Below, piece after piece: positions 38,739 to 48,067 of a stretch of 64,000 bases of DNA. A model generated the notes under the pieces. That model did not search any database and was not told where the DNA came from. It saw nothing but the letters and a program-made list of their open reading frames with translations. This stretch comes from Amycolatopsis benzoatilytica AK 16/65 (GTDB lineage Bacteria; Actinomycetota; Actinomycetes; Mycobacteriales; Pseudonocardiaceae). The stretch lies in contig NZ_KB912942.1 of the NCBI RefSeq assembly GCF_000383915.1, positions 380,506-444,505 of the forward strand, given 5' to 3'. The translations under genes and the position numbers were made by a program. The number at the start of each line of letters is the position of its first letter. The first letter of the stretch is position 1.

Positions 38739-39557
38739 ATGACCACCAGCACCAAATCCTCGGAGCGCCGCTTCCGCGCGCGCTCGAAGATGCGCAGGCG
38801 CTTCGCTGGCCTGCTCGCACTCGGCGTCGCCCTGGTGGGGGTCGGCGCCGGGTACGCGGTTCTCGCCCCGGAACCGCAGACCGCGCAGGCGCAGGGCGAC
38901 CCGGCGCTGCTGCGCCAGGGCGAGCAGGTCTACAACAACACCTGCATCGAGTGCCACGGCGCGAACCTCGAGGGCGTCAAGAACCGTGGTCCGAGCCTGA
39001 TCGGCATCGGCGACGCGGCCGTCTACTTCCAGACTTCTTCCGGCCGGATGCCCGCGGCGCGCCAGGAGGCGCAGGTCGCCCGCAAGCCGCCGAAGCTGAC
39101 GCCGAGCGAGATCGACGCGGTCGGCGCCTACGTGCAGGCGCACGGCGGCGGCGCGCAGCGGCCGCAGGAGCGCGGCGCGGACCTCCGCGGCAGCGACCCG
39201 GCCCGCGGCGGCGAGCTGTTCCGCCTCAACTGCGCCTCGTGCCACAACTTCACCGGTCGCGGCGGCGCGCTGTCGGCGGGCAAGTACGCCCCGCCGCTCG
39301 AACCGGCGACCGAAGAACAGATCTACGACGCGATGCTCACCGGGCCGCAGAACATGCCGAAATTCTCCGACCGGCAGCTCAACCCGGAGGAGAAGAAGGA
39401 CATCATCGCCTACGTCAAGTCGGTGTCCAACGGCAACAACGACCCGGGCGGCAACGGTCTCGGCGGGGTCGGCCCCGCCTCGGAAGGCGTCATCGCGTTC
39501 GTCGTCGGAATCGCCGCGCTCGTCGGCGTTACGCTGTGGATTGGATCGAAGGCATGA
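38739..39557 (+). CDS. qcrC: Dihaem cytochrome c subunit of the bc1 complex
   Basis: A 272-aa membrane-anchored dihaem cytochrome c. An N-terminal helix ([20 protein letters not shown]) and a C-terminal helix ([20 protein letters not shown]) flank two cytochrome c domains with CIECH (Cys69-His73) and CASCH (Cys165-His169). The two haems replace separate cytochromes c and pass electrons directly to CuA of CtaC. The stop overlaps the qcrA start (ATGA). Confidence 0.96.
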   Translation: MTTSTKSSERRFRARSKMRRRFAGLLALGVALVGVGAGYAVLAPEPQTAQAQGDPALLRQGEQVYNNTCIECHGANLEGVKNRGPSLIGIGDAAVYFQTSSGRMPAARQEAQVARKPPKLTPSEIDAVGAYVQAHGGGAQRPQERGADLRGSDPARGGELFRLNCASCHNFTGRGGALSAGKYAPPLEPATEEQIYDAMLTGPQNMPKFSDRQLNPEEKKDIIAYVKSVSNGNNDPGGNGLGGVGPASEGVIAFVVGIAALVGVTLWIGSKA

Positions 39558-40705
39558 GTGCCGAAGGGCCCCAGCCGCCCTCGGAGGCGGAGCTGGCTGA
39601 GATGGACCGCGACGAGCTGCTCAAGCTCGGCGGTCAGCTGGACGGCGTCGAAATCGTCGACTACCCGGAACCGTGGCCGGTCGAGGGGACCCGCGCCGAG
39701 CGGCGCGCGCAGCGAATGGTCGCGTTCTGGTTCGCGCTCTCCGCGCTGGCCGGGCTCGCGTTCGTCGTCGTGCTCGCCTGGCCGAAGTGGTGGGAGTACA
39801 AGGACCCGAGCAACCCGAGCGGGCACTCGACCTACAGCCTCTACACCCCGGCGCTGGGCGTCACGCTCGGCCTCGCGGTGCTGGGGCTGGGCATCGGCGT
39901 GATCCTCTACACCAAGAAGTTCGTCCCGGCCGAGACCGCGGTGCAGCAGCGCAGCGACGGTCCCTCCGCGGAGGTCGACCGGGCCACCATCCTGGCCCAC
40001 CTGGCCGACTCCGGGACCCGCAACGGCATCGCCCGGCGTTCGCTGATCAAGCGGACCGCCGGCGCCAGCGCCGGTGCGCTGGGCCTCGCGGTGGCGGCGC
40101 TTCCGCTCGCGTCCTTCATCAAGGACCCGTGGAAAGACACCAACAACGAGAACAGCCTGTGGCACACCGGCTGGCAGCCCAAGTTCAAGGGCGAGAAGGT
40201 CTACCTGCGCCGCAACACCGGCAACCTCGAGGACGAGGTCAAGAACGGCGTCACCCTGGTGAAGGCCGAGGACCTCGACGCGGGCGCGATGGAGACGGTG
40301 TTCCCGTACCGCGACTCGGAGAAGGGCGACGAGAAGGCGCTGTCCGAGGCACTGATGCGGGTGGACAACCCGGTCATGCTCATCCGGTTGCGCCCGACCG
40401 ACGCCGCGCGGGTGGTCAAGCGCAAGGGGCAGGAAGACTTCAACTTCGGCGACCTGTACGCGTACACGAAGATCTGCAGCCACGTCGGCTGCCCGACCTC
40501 CCTGTACGAACAGCGCACGAACCGCATCCTGTGCCCGTGCCACCAGTCGCAGTTCGACGCGTTGCACTACGCGAAGCCGATCTTCGGCCCGGCCACTCGC
40601 CCGTTGGCGCAGCTTCCGATCACAGTTGACGAGAATGGATACTTGGTCGCGACGGGCGATTTCATCGAGGCCATCGGCCCGGCCTTCTGGGAGCGTAAGT
40701 CATGA
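39554..40705 (+). CDS. qcrA: Rieske iron-sulfur subunit of the bc1 complex
   Basis: A 383-aa actinobacterial Rieske protein with three transmembrane helices: two in the first half ([20 protein letters not shown] and [20 protein letters not shown]) and one after [17 protein letters not shown], a twin-Arg motif that is preserved for Tat assembly. The [2Fe-2S] ligands are in CSHVGCP and CPCHQSQF near the C-terminus. The ATG overlaps the qcrC stop and its own stop overlaps the qcrB ATG. Confidence 0.95.
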   Translation: MSAEGPQPPSEAELAEMDRDELLKLGGQLDGVEIVDYPEPWPVEGTRAERRAQRMVAFWFALSALAGLAFVVVLAWPKWWEYKDPSNPSGHSTYSLYTPALGVTLGLAVLGLGIGVILYTKKFVPAETAVQQRSDGPSAEVDRATILAHLADSGTRNGIARRSLIKRTAGASAGALGLAVAALPLASFIKDPWKDTNNENSLWHTGWQPKFKGEKVYLRRNTGNLEDEVKNGVTLVKAEDLDAGAMETVFPYRDSEKGDEKALSEALMRVDNPVMLIRLRPTDAARVVKRKGQEDFNFGDLYAYTKICSHVGCPTSLYEQRTNRILCPCHQSQFDALHYAKPIFGPATRPLAQLPITVDENGYLVATGDFIEAIGPAFWERKS

Positions 40706-42348
40706 GTTCTCTCACCACGCCTACCAAGGGCACGAGCGCACTCCAACAGCACCTGGGCGAGGCGGCGGACAACGCTGACCAGCGGTACAAGCTGGCCAAG
40801 GGCCTGCGCCACCAGATGAACAAGGTGTTCCCGACCCACTGGTCCTTCCTGCTGGGCGAGATCGCGCTGTACAGCTTCATCGTCATCCTGCTGTCCGGCG
40901 TGTACCTGACGCTGTTCTTCGATCCCTCCATGCAGGAGGTGACGTATCACGGCAGCTTCACGAACATGCAGGGCATGCAGATGTCCCAGGCGTTCCGTAC
41001 GACCCTGGACCTCTCGTTCGACGTGCGCGGCGGCCTGTTCGTGCGGCAGCTGCACCACTGGGCGGCGCTGATCTTCGTCGCGTCGATGATGGTGCACATG
41101 CTCCGGATCTTCTTCACCGGCGCGTTCCGCAAGCCGCGTGAGGCGAACTGGGTGATCGGCGGTCTGCTGCTGATCCTGGGCATGTTCGAGGGCTTCTTCG
41201 GCTACTCGCTGCCGGACGACCTGCTGTCCGGCACCGGTATCCGGGCGACCCTGTCCGGCATCGTGCTCTCGGTGCCGGTGATCGGCACCTGGATCCACTG
41301 GGCCCTGTTCGGCGGGGAGTTCCCCGGCGACCAGATCATCCCGCGCCTGTACACGCTGCACATTCTGCTGGTCCCGGGCATCATGCTGGCGCTGATCGGC
41401 GCGCACCTGGCGCTGGTCTGGTACCAGAAGCACACCCAGTTCCCGGGCGTGCGGCGCAAGGAGACGAACGTCGTCGGCGTCCGGATCATGCCGTACTTCG
41501 CCCTGAAGGGCGGTGCGTTCTTCGCCCTGGTGGTGGGCGTGCTGGCGCTGATGTCCGGCCTGTTCCAGATCAACCCGGTGTGGAACTTCGGTCCGTACAA
41601 CCCGTCGATGGTGTCCGCCGGATCCCAGCCGGACTACTACATGGCCTGGGCCGACGGCATGCTCCGGATCTGGCCGGCGTGGGAGGTCTACCTCGGGAAC
41701 TACACGATCCCGGCGGTGTTCTTCCCCGGTGCGATCGGGATGCCGATCCTGTTCGCGCTGCTGCTCGGGTACCCGTTCCTGGAGCGCAAGCTGTCCAAGG
41801 ACAACGCGGCCCACAACCTGCTGCAGCGCCCGCGCGACGCACCGGTCCGCACCTCGCTGGGCATGATGGCGCTGGGCTTCTTCGCGGTCATCGAGCTGTC
41901 CGGGTTCAACGACATCATCGCGGACCAGTTCGACATCTCGCTGAACGCGACGACCTGGGCCGGCCGCATCGGCGTGCTGGTCGTGCCGCCGCTGGCGTAC
42001 TACTTCACCTACCGGATCTGCATCGGCCTGCAGCGGTCGGACCGGGAAGTGCTGGAGCACGGCGTGGAGACCGGCATCATCAAGCGCCTGCCGCACGGCG
42101 AGTTCATCGAGATCCACCAGCCGCTGGGCGGCACGGACAGCCACGGCCACGCGATCCCGCTCGAGTACCAGGGTGCGTCGGTGCCGAAGAAGATGAACAA
42201 GCTCGGCACCGCCGGGCACGCGGTCCCGGGTTCGATCTGGACCCCGGACCCGGCCGAGGAGACGAAGGCGCTCGACCGGGCGCGCGGCAACGGACACGCG
42301 CAGATCGAGGGCTCGTCGGAGTCGACCGAGGTCGGTTCCGGACACTGA
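40702..42348 (+). CDS. qcrB: Cytochrome b subunit of the bc1 complex
   Basis: A 548-aa cytochrome b with the N-terminal haem-binding helices ([21 protein letters not shown] carries two of the His ligands; quoted part only) and the C-terminal quinol-site domain. The actinobacterial C-terminal extension runs to residue 548. It is the target family of the mycobacterial drug telacebec. ATGA overlap with qcrA indicates coupled translation; a strong terminator follows. Confidence 0.96.
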   Translation: MSSLTTPTKGTSALQQHLGEAADNADQRYKLAKGLRHQMNKVFPTHWSFLLGEIALYSFIVILLSGVYLTLFFDPSMQEVTYHGSFTNMQGMQMSQAFRTTLDLSFDVRGGLFVRQLHHWAALIFVASMMVHMLRIFFTGAFRKPREANWVIGGLLLILGMFEGFFGYSLPDDLLSGTGIRATLSGIVLSVPVIGTWIHWALFGGEFPGDQIIPRLYTLHILLVPGIMLALIGAHLALVWYQKHTQFPGVRRKETNVVGVRIMPYFALKGGAFFALVVGVLALMSGLFQINPVWNFGPYNPSMVSAGSQPDYYMAWADGMLRIWPAWEVYLGNYTIPAVFFPGAIGMPILFALLLGYPFLERKLSKDNAAHNLLQRPRDAPVRTSLGMMALGFFAVIELSGFNDIIADQFDISLNATTWAGRIGVLVVPPLAYYFTYRICIGLQRSDREVLEHGVETGIIKRLPHGEFIEIHQPLGGTDSHGHAIPLEYQGASVPKKMNKLGTAGHAVPGSIWTPDPAEETKALDRARGNGHAQIEGSSESTEVGSGH

Positions 42349-42370
42349 GTTCCCGGGTCCCGCAGAACGC

Positions 42371-42411
42371 CGAGAAGACCCCTTCCTCTTCGCGAGGGAG
42401 GGGTCTTCTCG
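42371..42411 (+). terminator. Terminator of the ctaE-qcrCAB operon
   Basis: CGAGAAGACCCCTTCCTC pairs with GAGGGAGGGGTCTTCTCG over a 5-base loop, 22 bp past the qcrB stop; TCTGTG follows. Confidence 0.88.
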
Positions 42412-42427
42412 TCTGTGCGGACGGGTT

Positions 42428-42873
42428 TCAGAGCTGGATGCCCGCGACGATGTCGTCGTCGTTTCGCCGGTCGGCCGGAAGCCCAGCCGCCGGTAGAAGG
42501 GCCCAGGGGCTGTGCTTGCCCGGCACCCAGCTGACCGTCCCGGATTCGGCGTCGCGGCGGCGGGCTTCGGCCAGGACCGCTTCGACGGCGAACCGTCCGC
42601 AGCCCTTTTCTGGTGTTTGGCGGCGATGTTCAGCCGGCAGTGGTAGTAGCGGTAGTAGTCGGTCGGGTTGGGCGGGTCGAAGGCGGCCATGACGGATCCG
42701 ACGGGTTTCTTCCCGGCGTAGACCAGCCTCGGCCAGGCGATGTCCGGCTCGACGCGGGCTTCGGCGAGCGAGCGACCGAGGAAATGTAGTCGCGCTGCGG
42801 TTTCGCCATCTTGATATCGCAGGCGTCTTCCACGTTGCCGACCGTGATTTCGACCAGACACAGGGCCGTGACC
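42428..42873 (-). pseudogene. Decayed GNAT acetyltransferase, copy of the downstream gene
   Basis: Parallel to the intact GNAT gene over its whole length but broken by at least four frame changes. Matching pieces appear in different frames: VTALCLVEITVGNVEDACDI, then ARVEPDIAWPRLVYAGKKPV and NIAAKHQK, then GPFYRRLGFRPTGE. A 4-base deletion lies near GGTCGCTCGCTCGCC, a 1-base loss after CACCAGAAA, a 1-base gain before TTCTACC, and another shift before the end. The stop region (TCAGAGCTGGATGC on the plus strand) is shared with the intact copy at 42902. The start codon has become GTC. It is a tandem duplicate that decayed. Confidence 0.85.
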
Positions 42874-42901
42874 CGAAGTACGATAGCGCGGCCCGAAGGG
42901 T

Positions 42902-43354
42902 TCAGAGCTGGATGCGGGCGACGACCTCGCCCTCGTGGATCTGGCCAGTGGGCTGGAAACCCAGCCGCAGGTAGAACGGTTCCGGGCTGTGCTCGCCTGG
43001 TTCCCAGAGCACCGTCGCCGATTCGGACCCGCGGCGGCGTGCTTCGGCCAGCACCGCTTCGACGGCGAACTTCCCGTAGCCCTTCTTCTGGTGTTCGGCG
43101 GCGATGTTCAACCGCCAGACGCCACAACGGAAGTAGTCGATCGGACAGTCCGGGTCGAAGGCGGCCATGACGAAGCCGACGAGGTCGTCGTCGGCGTAGA
43201 CCAGCCTCGGCCAGGCCGTCTCCGGCTGGGTGTAGGCCTCGGCCAGCGACCGCGCGACCGGGGCCACGTAATGCTGCTGGTGGGGTGCCACCGACAAATC
43301 ACAGGCCGCACCCACGTTGTCGCTGGTGACCTCGGCTAACCGCAGTGTCGTCAT
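42902..43354 (-). CDS. GNAT family N-acetyltransferase
   Basis: A 150-aa acetyl-CoA-dependent acetyltransferase. The substrate half carries AWPRLVYADDDLVGFVMAAF; the acetyl-CoA loop is AAEHQKKGYGKFAVEAVLAEAR (quoted within limits as QKKGYGKFA), a Q-x-x-G-x-G-type motif; FYLRLGFQPTG ends the fold. Similar proteins resemble spermidine acetyltransferases, but the substrate is unknown. A TAATGT hexamer is 7 nt before the ATG. A degenerate copy lies directly downstream. Confidence 0.88.
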   Translation of the reverse strand: MTTLRLAEVTSDNVGAACDLSVAPHQQHYVAPVARSLAEAYTQPETAWPRLVYADDDLVGFVMAAFDPDCPIDYFRCGVWRLNIAAEHQKKGYGKFAVEAVLAEARRRGSESATVLWEPGEHSPEPFYLRLGFQPTGQIHEGEVVARIQL

Positions 43355-43361
43355 GCTCCGG

Positions 43362-43367
43362 ACATTA
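43362..43367 (-). promoter_or_regulatory. -10 box, GNAT gene
   Basis: TAATGT ends 7 nt before ATG 43354. A GGAG also precedes the ATG but is only 1 nt away, too close to act as a Shine-Dalgarno. Confidence 0.45.
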
Positions 43368-43395
43368 ATCCGGGGGTACGACAATTTCCGGCGGC

Positions 43396-43680
43396 TCAGC
43401 TGCCTTCGACGCCGATCTCGAACGCGGAGTCGGTGTCGGCCCGCGAGTAGGACCGGAACGCGATGTGGGTGACCGTGTCGAGGACGCCGGGGATCTTGCC
43501 GATGCGGCCCGGGATCAGGTCGGCGAGGTCTTCGTGGGCCTGCACGCGCACGGTCGCGATGAGGTCGACATCCCCCGCGCACGAGTACACCTCGGCGACC
43601 TGGTCGAGGTCCGCGATCGCCTGCGCGGCCTGCGGGATCTTCTCGGCCTCTACGTTGATCAGCACGATCGCCGTGATCAC
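43396..43680 (-). CDS. Lrp/AsnC ligand-binding domain protein
   Basis: A 94-aa protein that is only the C-terminal RAM (effector-binding) domain of Lrp/AsnC regulators; the HTH domain is absent. The pattern ITAIVLINVEAEKIPQAAQA, VAEVYSCAGDVDLIATVRV and GVLDTVTHIAFRSY is typical. Stand-alone RAM proteins may sense amino acids or modulate full-length Lrp proteins. The GTG at 43680 has GGAGGA 5 nt upstream. Confidence 0.87.
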   Translation of the reverse strand: MITAIVLINVEAEKIPQAAQAIADLDQVAEVYSCAGDVDLIATVRVQAHEDLADLIPGRIGKIPGVLDTVTHIAFRSYSRADTDSAFEIGVEGS

Positions 43681-43762
43681 AGCGTTCCTCCCACTTCCTG
43701 ACGGTCAGTCCTGGTGCGAGATGGTAGCCGGGATCACGTCCGCGGCGGCCGGTGCGGGGCGG

Positions 43763-45481
43763 TCAGCCGGCGAGATGTTCCAGCGAACGGGCGTCGGCGA
43801 CCCGGGCCAGCCAGGCTTGCCAGCCGGCGATCGCGGCCGGCTCGGCCCACGGCCGGGTGGTGCGCACGAGCCGGACGCCCGGGCGGGCCAGCCAGCGCAG
43901 CAGGATGCCGACCTCCTCGCCGGGCGCGCCGCGCAGCGGACCCTCGCCGGGCAGCACGGTTTCCCCCGCGGCGACGAGCGACTCCACTACCGGCATCGGC
44001 GGTACGCCGCGCCGGGCGACCCCGGCCGACGCGAGCCTGCCGTGCCGGATGACGCTCAGCTCCCAGCCGCCGTTGCCGTCCGGGGCGGCGGCGATCAGTT
44101 CGGTGATCGCCGCCAGCGCGGCCTGACGGTGCGCGCGGCCGACGGCGCGGACCAGTCCGGCCAGTTCGTCCCGGTGCCGGGCGGCCTGCTCGTAATGCCG
44201 GCGTTCGGACATCTCCTCCAGCCGTGCCGCGGCCAGATGCAGCGGCCGGCCGTCGTGCCCGGCGATGAGACCGCGGGCGGCCTCGGCGGCGGGGGAGTAT
44301 TCGGCGACGGTCTGCAGCCCGGCACACGGCGCTCCGCAGCGGCCCAGTTCGGCCAGGACACAGGGCGTGCCCTTCGCGGCCGTCGCGGAGATGCGCTGGG
44401 TGCAGGTGCGCAGGCCGGACGCGTCGGCGAGGGTTTCGGCGGCAGCGCGCGCGTCTGCTTGGCTGCGGAACGGGCCGAGCGTGCCCGCCCGGGGGAGCCG
44501 GACGACGGACAGGCGCGGGAAAGCTTCCTCGGTGAGCCCGACCCACCAGGCGTGGTGCGGGTTCTTCGACCGCCGGTTGTAGGCCGGGCGGTGCGCGGCG
44601 ATCAGCCGCAGCTCCCGGATCTCGGCTTCGAGGGAATGCGAACACTCGATGGCGTCCACCCGCTCCGCCAGCGCGACCATTTCCCGGATCCGGCCCCGGC
44701 TCTCGGAACCGGTGAAATAGGTGCGCACCCGCCGTCTCAGGTCGCGCGCGGTGCCAACGTACAAGACTTCGTCGCGCGGTCCCTTGAACAAGTACACGCC
44801 CGGCCGGGACGGCAGGTCCGCGGCGAGGTTCCGTTTGCGGCGCTGCGCGGGCGTGACGTCCGGGAGGTAGTCGATCAACTCCTCGACGGTGTGCACGCCG
44901 AGGTTGCCGACCCGTTCGAGCAGCGCGTGCAGGACGTCGGTGGTGGCGCGCGCGTCGTCCAGCGCTCGGTGGGTCGGCCGGGTGCGAGCGCCGAGCAGCA
45001 TGGACAGCGACGACAACCGGTAGCTGCGCGCTTCTTCGCGGGGGATCACGCGGCGCGCGAGCTTCACGGTGCAGACGACGGTCGGACGGGGCCAGACGTA
45101 ACCGTGGCCTTCGCAGGCGGCTTTCATGAAGCTGGTGTCGAAGCCGGAGTTGTGCGCGACCAGCACCGCGCCGGAGATGAACTCGAGGAAGGCCGGCAGC
45201 ACGCGCTCGATCCGCGGCGCGTCGTAGACCATCGACTGGGTGATCCCGGTGAGCTCGACGATCTGCGGCGGGATCGGCGCGCCCGGGTTGACCAGCGTCG
45301 CGAACTCGCCGAGCACCTGGCCGGCCTTGACCTTGACCGCGCCGATCTCGGTGATCCCGTCCGGGCCGGCCTTGGTGCCGGTGGTCTCCAGGTCGAACAC
45401 GACGAACGTGGTGTCCCGCAGCGGGGTGCCGAGCTCGTCGAACGCCAGCTGAGCCTGGTTCGGCCTCGGTCGGGTCTCCAT
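43763..45481 (-). CDS. DEDDh exonuclease fused to GIY-YIG/UvrC-like region
   Basis: A 572-aa fusion matching Rv2191. Residues about 20-190 form a DnaQ/DEDDh exonuclease with all acidic motifs: FDLETTG, HNSGFD and HRALDDARAT. Residues about 210-300 are a GIY-YIG endonuclease with PGVYLFKGPRDEVLYVGTA and DLRRRVRTYF. A UvrC-like middle follows (LGRCGAPCAGLQT and RLEEMSERRHYEQAARHRDE, a UvrB/C-type helix pair). It lacks the C-terminal RNase-H-like and HhH parts of UvrC. A role in DNA repair or processing is likely; the exact substrate is unknown. The ATG at 45481 begins METRPRPNQ. Confidence 0.9.
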   Translation of the reverse strand: METRPRPNQAQLAFDELGTPLRDTTFVVFDLETTGTKAGPDGITEIGAVKVKAGQVLGEFATLVNPGAPIPPQIVELTGITQSMVYDAPRIERVLPAFLEFISGAVLVAHNSGFDTSFMKAACEGHGYVWPRPTVVCTVKLARRVIPREEARSYRLSSLSMLLGARTRPTHRALDDARATTDVLHALLERVGNLGVHTVEELIDYLPDVTPAQRRKRNLAADLPSRPGVYLFKGPRDEVLYVGTARDLRRRVRTYFTGSESRGRIREMVALAERVDAIECSHSLEAEIRELRLIAAHRPAYNRRSKNPHHAWWVGLTEEAFPRLSVVRLPRAGTLGPFRSQADARAAAETLADASGLRTCTQRISATAAKGTPCVLAELGRCGAPCAGLQTVAEYSPAAEAARGLIAGHDGRPLHLAAARLEEMSERRHYEQAARHRDELAGLVRAVGRAHRQAALAAITELIAAAPDGNGGWELSVIRHGRLASAGVARRGVPPMPVVESLVAAGETVLPGEGPLRGAPGEEVGILLRWLARPGVRLVRTTRPWAEPAAIAGWQAWLARVADARSLEHLAG

Positions 45482-45591
45482 GATCGCGCACCCTAAGCGC
45501 GGCCACCGACAATCTCGGGCGGCAGCGGTCCGTGTCCGGAAGGTGATCAGGGGAACGCTGCCGGTGCGACGCGCGATCCGGCGGCGGGGCC

Positions 45592-45597
45592 TACCCT
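45592..45597 (+). promoter_or_regulatory. -10 box, leaderless NYN gene
   Basis: TACCCT ends 6 nt before ATG 45604. It is divergent from the exonuclease fusion gene. Confidence 0.5.
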
Positions 45598-45603
45598 GGA
45601 CCA

Positions 45604-46983
45604 ATGCAGCCCCAGCCCGTCGAACCGGAAGAAGCCGAAGAGGCCGTCGGCCGCTCGGCGATTCCGGCGCGGGCGCAGGAGGACGCGGCGGCCCCCGAAC
45701 CGGCGTCGTGGGCTGGCCTGCCGGAGGCGGTCCGCGAGCGGATCGCCGAGCTGGCCGCGGCCGCGGTCGCCAAGCTGCCCGCCGCCGACGTGCCCCGTCA
45801 GCTGCGGCCGGTCGCGAAGTTCGCGCCGGCCAAGCGCGCGAAGCTCGGCGGCACCGCGTTGCTGGCGGCGCTGGGCGATTCGGCCCAGTTCCGTACCGCG
45901 GTGCTGGAGTGGCTGCGCGAGCACCGCACGGACGCGCTGGACCCCAACGTCGCCGATTCCGTCGCGGCCGCGGCGGCCTCGGTGCTGCTCGGCGAATCCG
46001 GTGCGGCCGGCCGGGTGCGGCTGGTCGCGAAGAACGCCGAGGAAACGGCGTTGCGGGCGGAGCGGGACGCGGCGTTGGCGCGGAACCAGAAGCTCGAAGC
46101 CGAGATCGCCGAGCTGCGCGTCGAGCTGGAGGCGGCGCGCGGGTCGGTGGAGAGCGCTCGGGGGGAACGCGAGGCGGAGGTCGAGAAGCTGCTGCGCAGA
46201 CTGCGCGAGCAGGGCACGCTGCTGCGCCAGGCTAAAGACGCCGCGGAGGCGGCGCGGGCAGAGCTGGCAGACGGCGGAGCGACGCGAGAGCGTGAGATCG
46301 AGGCGTTGAGCGCGCAGCTCGAGCGGGAACGCCGCCGCGTCGCCGCTGAACGCGCGCGTGCCGAGCGCGCGGTCGCGGACGCGGAGATGGCACGCCAGTC
46401 CGCTCGCGAGGCGCGAGAGGCCGACGAGGTCCGGCTGGCGCTGCTCGTGGACACGATCGACGGCGCGGTGCATGGCCTGCGGCGCGAACTCGCGCTGGGC
46501 GACCGCGGCGCTCGGCCGGCCGACATGGTCAGCGGTGCGCGGTCCGGGCTCGGCGCGGGCGGGCGGATCCAGGACGTCACTGCCCTCGACCGGCATCTGG
46601 CGCTGCCGAACGTCCATCTCATCGTGGACGGGTACAACGTCACCAAGACGGGTTATCCCGAGCTGGCGCTGGCCGATCAGCGCGACCGTCTCGTGCACCA
46701 GCTTTCGGCGCTCGCGGCGCGTACGTCGGCGGAGGTGACGGTGGTCTTCGACGGGGCTGGCGTGTTGTCCGTCCCGGCGGCGGTGCCACGCGGCGTGCGG
46801 GTGCTGTTCTCCGAGCGCGGCGTGCTCGCCGACGACGTGATCCGGTCGCTGGTCGCGGCCGAGCCGAAGGGCCGGCCGATGGTCGTCGCGACGTCCGATC
46901 GAGCGGTCGCGGATTCGGTCCGGGCGGCCGGCGCGCATTCCGCGCCGTCGTCGGTGCTGGTCAGCCGATTGGGTCGAGTTTGA
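45604..46983 (+). CDS. NYN domain RNA-binding protein with coiled coil
   Basis: A 459-aa protein. The N-terminal part is Ala/Glu-rich, residues about 140-290 form a long charged coiled coil (EKLLRRLREQGTLLRQAKDA and repeats of it), and the C-terminal domain is a YacP/Rae1-type NYN ribonuclease fold with HLIVDGYNVTKTGYPELALA near residue 340 and VTVVFDGAG. YacP proteins cleave mRNA on the ribosome in firmicutes. Whether this one is a nuclease is unproven. It ends 128 bp before the small Cys-rich gene. Confidence 0.88.
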   Translation: MQPQPVEPEEAEEAVGRSAIPARAQEDAAAPEPASWAGLPEAVRERIAELAAAAVAKLPAADVPRQLRPVAKFAPAKRAKLGGTALLAALGDSAQFRTAVLEWLREHRTDALDPNVADSVAAAAASVLLGESGAAGRVRLVAKNAEETALRAERDAALARNQKLEAEIAELRVELEAARGSVESARGEREAEVEKLLRRLREQGTLLRQAKDAAEAARAELADGGATREREIEALSAQLERERRRVAAERARAERAVADAEMARQSAREAREADEVRLALLVDTIDGAVHGLRRELALGDRGARPADMVSGARSGLGAGGRIQDVTALDRHLALPNVHLIVDGYNVTKTGYPELALADQRDRLVHQLSALAARTSAEVTVVFDGAGVLSVPAAVPRGVRVLFSERGVLADDVIRSLVAAEPKGRPMVVATSDRAVADSVRAAGAHSAPSSVLVSRLGRV

Positions 46984-47111
46984 CCGCGCGCTGAGCCCGT
47001 GCTGAGCGCGGGCCGCGGAAATTGTCGGTGGTGGTTCTTACCGTTTCTTCTCGCGAGGCGCTTCCCGGGATCGGCCCGGGCGGGCCTCGCCGAGGAACGG
47101 GAGGTTCGGCC

Positions 47112-47642
47112 ATGGCGCGGAGCGTGCGGAGGGCAGCGATCGGTGCGGGGGTCGGCGCGGAAGGGCTGTTCCCGGCCGACGCGGCGGTGACCCTTGCCAC
47201 CGCGGTGAGTCCGGCCACTGCGGTGAGTCCGGCCATTGCGGTGAGTCCGGCCACTGCGGCTAGCGGTCGCGATCAGGATCTCGAAGCGCGTGGCAAACCG
47301 GACGATCCGCCTGCCCGCGACCAGCGGACCGGCGCGGGTTCGCCGACCGCCGGAGCGCGGTTCGACAGCGTGCTGGACCGCGTCGCCTCCCTGGACGAAG
47401 CGCGCCGGCCGGCGGGCGCGGTGGACGTCGCGCTCGAGGACATCGACGACTTGGTCATCGACTGCGGCCGGTGCGCCGTGCGCGGCGACGCGTGCGCCGA
47501 TTGCGTGGTCAGCGTGCTGCTCGGGCCGCCCGCCGGCCTCGCATGGGATGCCGACGAGCGGCGTGCCGTCGATGCGCTCGCCGAGGCGGGGATGGTGCCG
47601 CGGCTGCGCTTGGTTTCGGGGCCCGACAGTAAGTCGGCGTGA
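47112..47642 (+). CDS. Conserved hypothetical protein with four-cysteine motif
   Basis: A 176-aa protein. The N-terminal part includes three in-frame copies of AVSPAT/I. The C-terminal part has the possible zinc-binding motif C-x2-C-x6-C-x2-C in DCGRCAVRGDACADC and then VVSVLLGPPAG. The ATG at 47112 is chosen because GGGAGG lies 8 nt before it; ATG 47022 opens a longer frame without a signal. Function unknown. It precedes the NlpC/P60 gene, an arrangement I recall as common in relatives. Confidence 0.72.
   Translation: MARSVRRAAIGAGVGAEGLFPADAAVTLATAVSPATAVSPAIAVSPATAASGRDQDLEARGKPDDPPARDQRTGAGSPTAGARFDSVLDRVASLDEARRPAGAVDVALEDIDDLVIDCGRCAVRGDACADCVVSVLLGPPAGLAWDADERRAVDALAEAGMVPRLRLVSGPDSKSA
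47201..47258 (+). repeat. 18-bp direct repeat, three copies inside the Cys-motif gene
   Basis: GCGGTGAGTCCGGCCAYT occurs three times in a row and encodes AVSPAT, AVSPAI, AVSPAT. Frame-preserving expansion of a spacer. Confidence 0.75.
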
Positions 47643-48067
47643 CACCAGTGGGTGACACTGGCGCGCTGAGCGGTCGGATACGTGCGGTGAACGGTTAGTA
47701 GCGGAAGGAGCCTTTTTCGCGGCTGGAGGCTGTGGTCTAGGTCACAGTCGGCTCCCGTGCTGGTCCGATGGTGTTTCGGCGGACTACGGAGAGTTTTTAC
47801 GGGGGCCGCGGTGGACGCGCCGACGGTCTTTTCGTAACCTGGCCGAGATCTCGCGCCAGTCAGCCGTCGGACGACGGCGACGCGGGATCGCCGCCGGTTC
47901 GGCTTTGTCGGGGAGTCAGATCGGAACCAACACCGTGCGCGGGAAAGCTGTTGCGTCAGACGACGGCCGGAACGCGGACGGGCAGTGTGCGCGAAGAGGG
48001 CCCCCGACCTCTTGCGCGCCGGGGTTCCGGCCACGGCGGCCCGACAGCAAAGGAGACCCGCGCGGCC
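47643..48067. other. 425-bp leader region of the NlpC/P60 gene
   Basis: No gene. It contains a CRP/GlxR-like site at 47731-47746, a possible -10 box TAACCT at 47835-47840, and a GC-rich leader of about 220 nt before GTG 48068. A c-di-AMP (ydaO) riboswitch would be expected in front of such hydrolases in some actinobacteria, but I do not see its conserved core. Confidence 0.55.
47731..47746. promoter_or_regulatory. CRP/GlxR-like binding site
   Basis: TGTGG-TCTAGG-TCACA differs by one base from the actinobacterial consensus TGTGA-N6-TCACA. It lies about 100 bp before the likely promoter of the NlpC/P60 gene, a gene class controlled by CRP/GlxR in relatives. Confidence 0.55.

Noticed and set aside
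47643..48067. c-di-AMP (ydaO) riboswitch before the NlpC/P60 gene
   Set aside because: The gene class would fit, but the conserved GGGUGAAUC-type and GUCAGCUAACC-type segments are not present.
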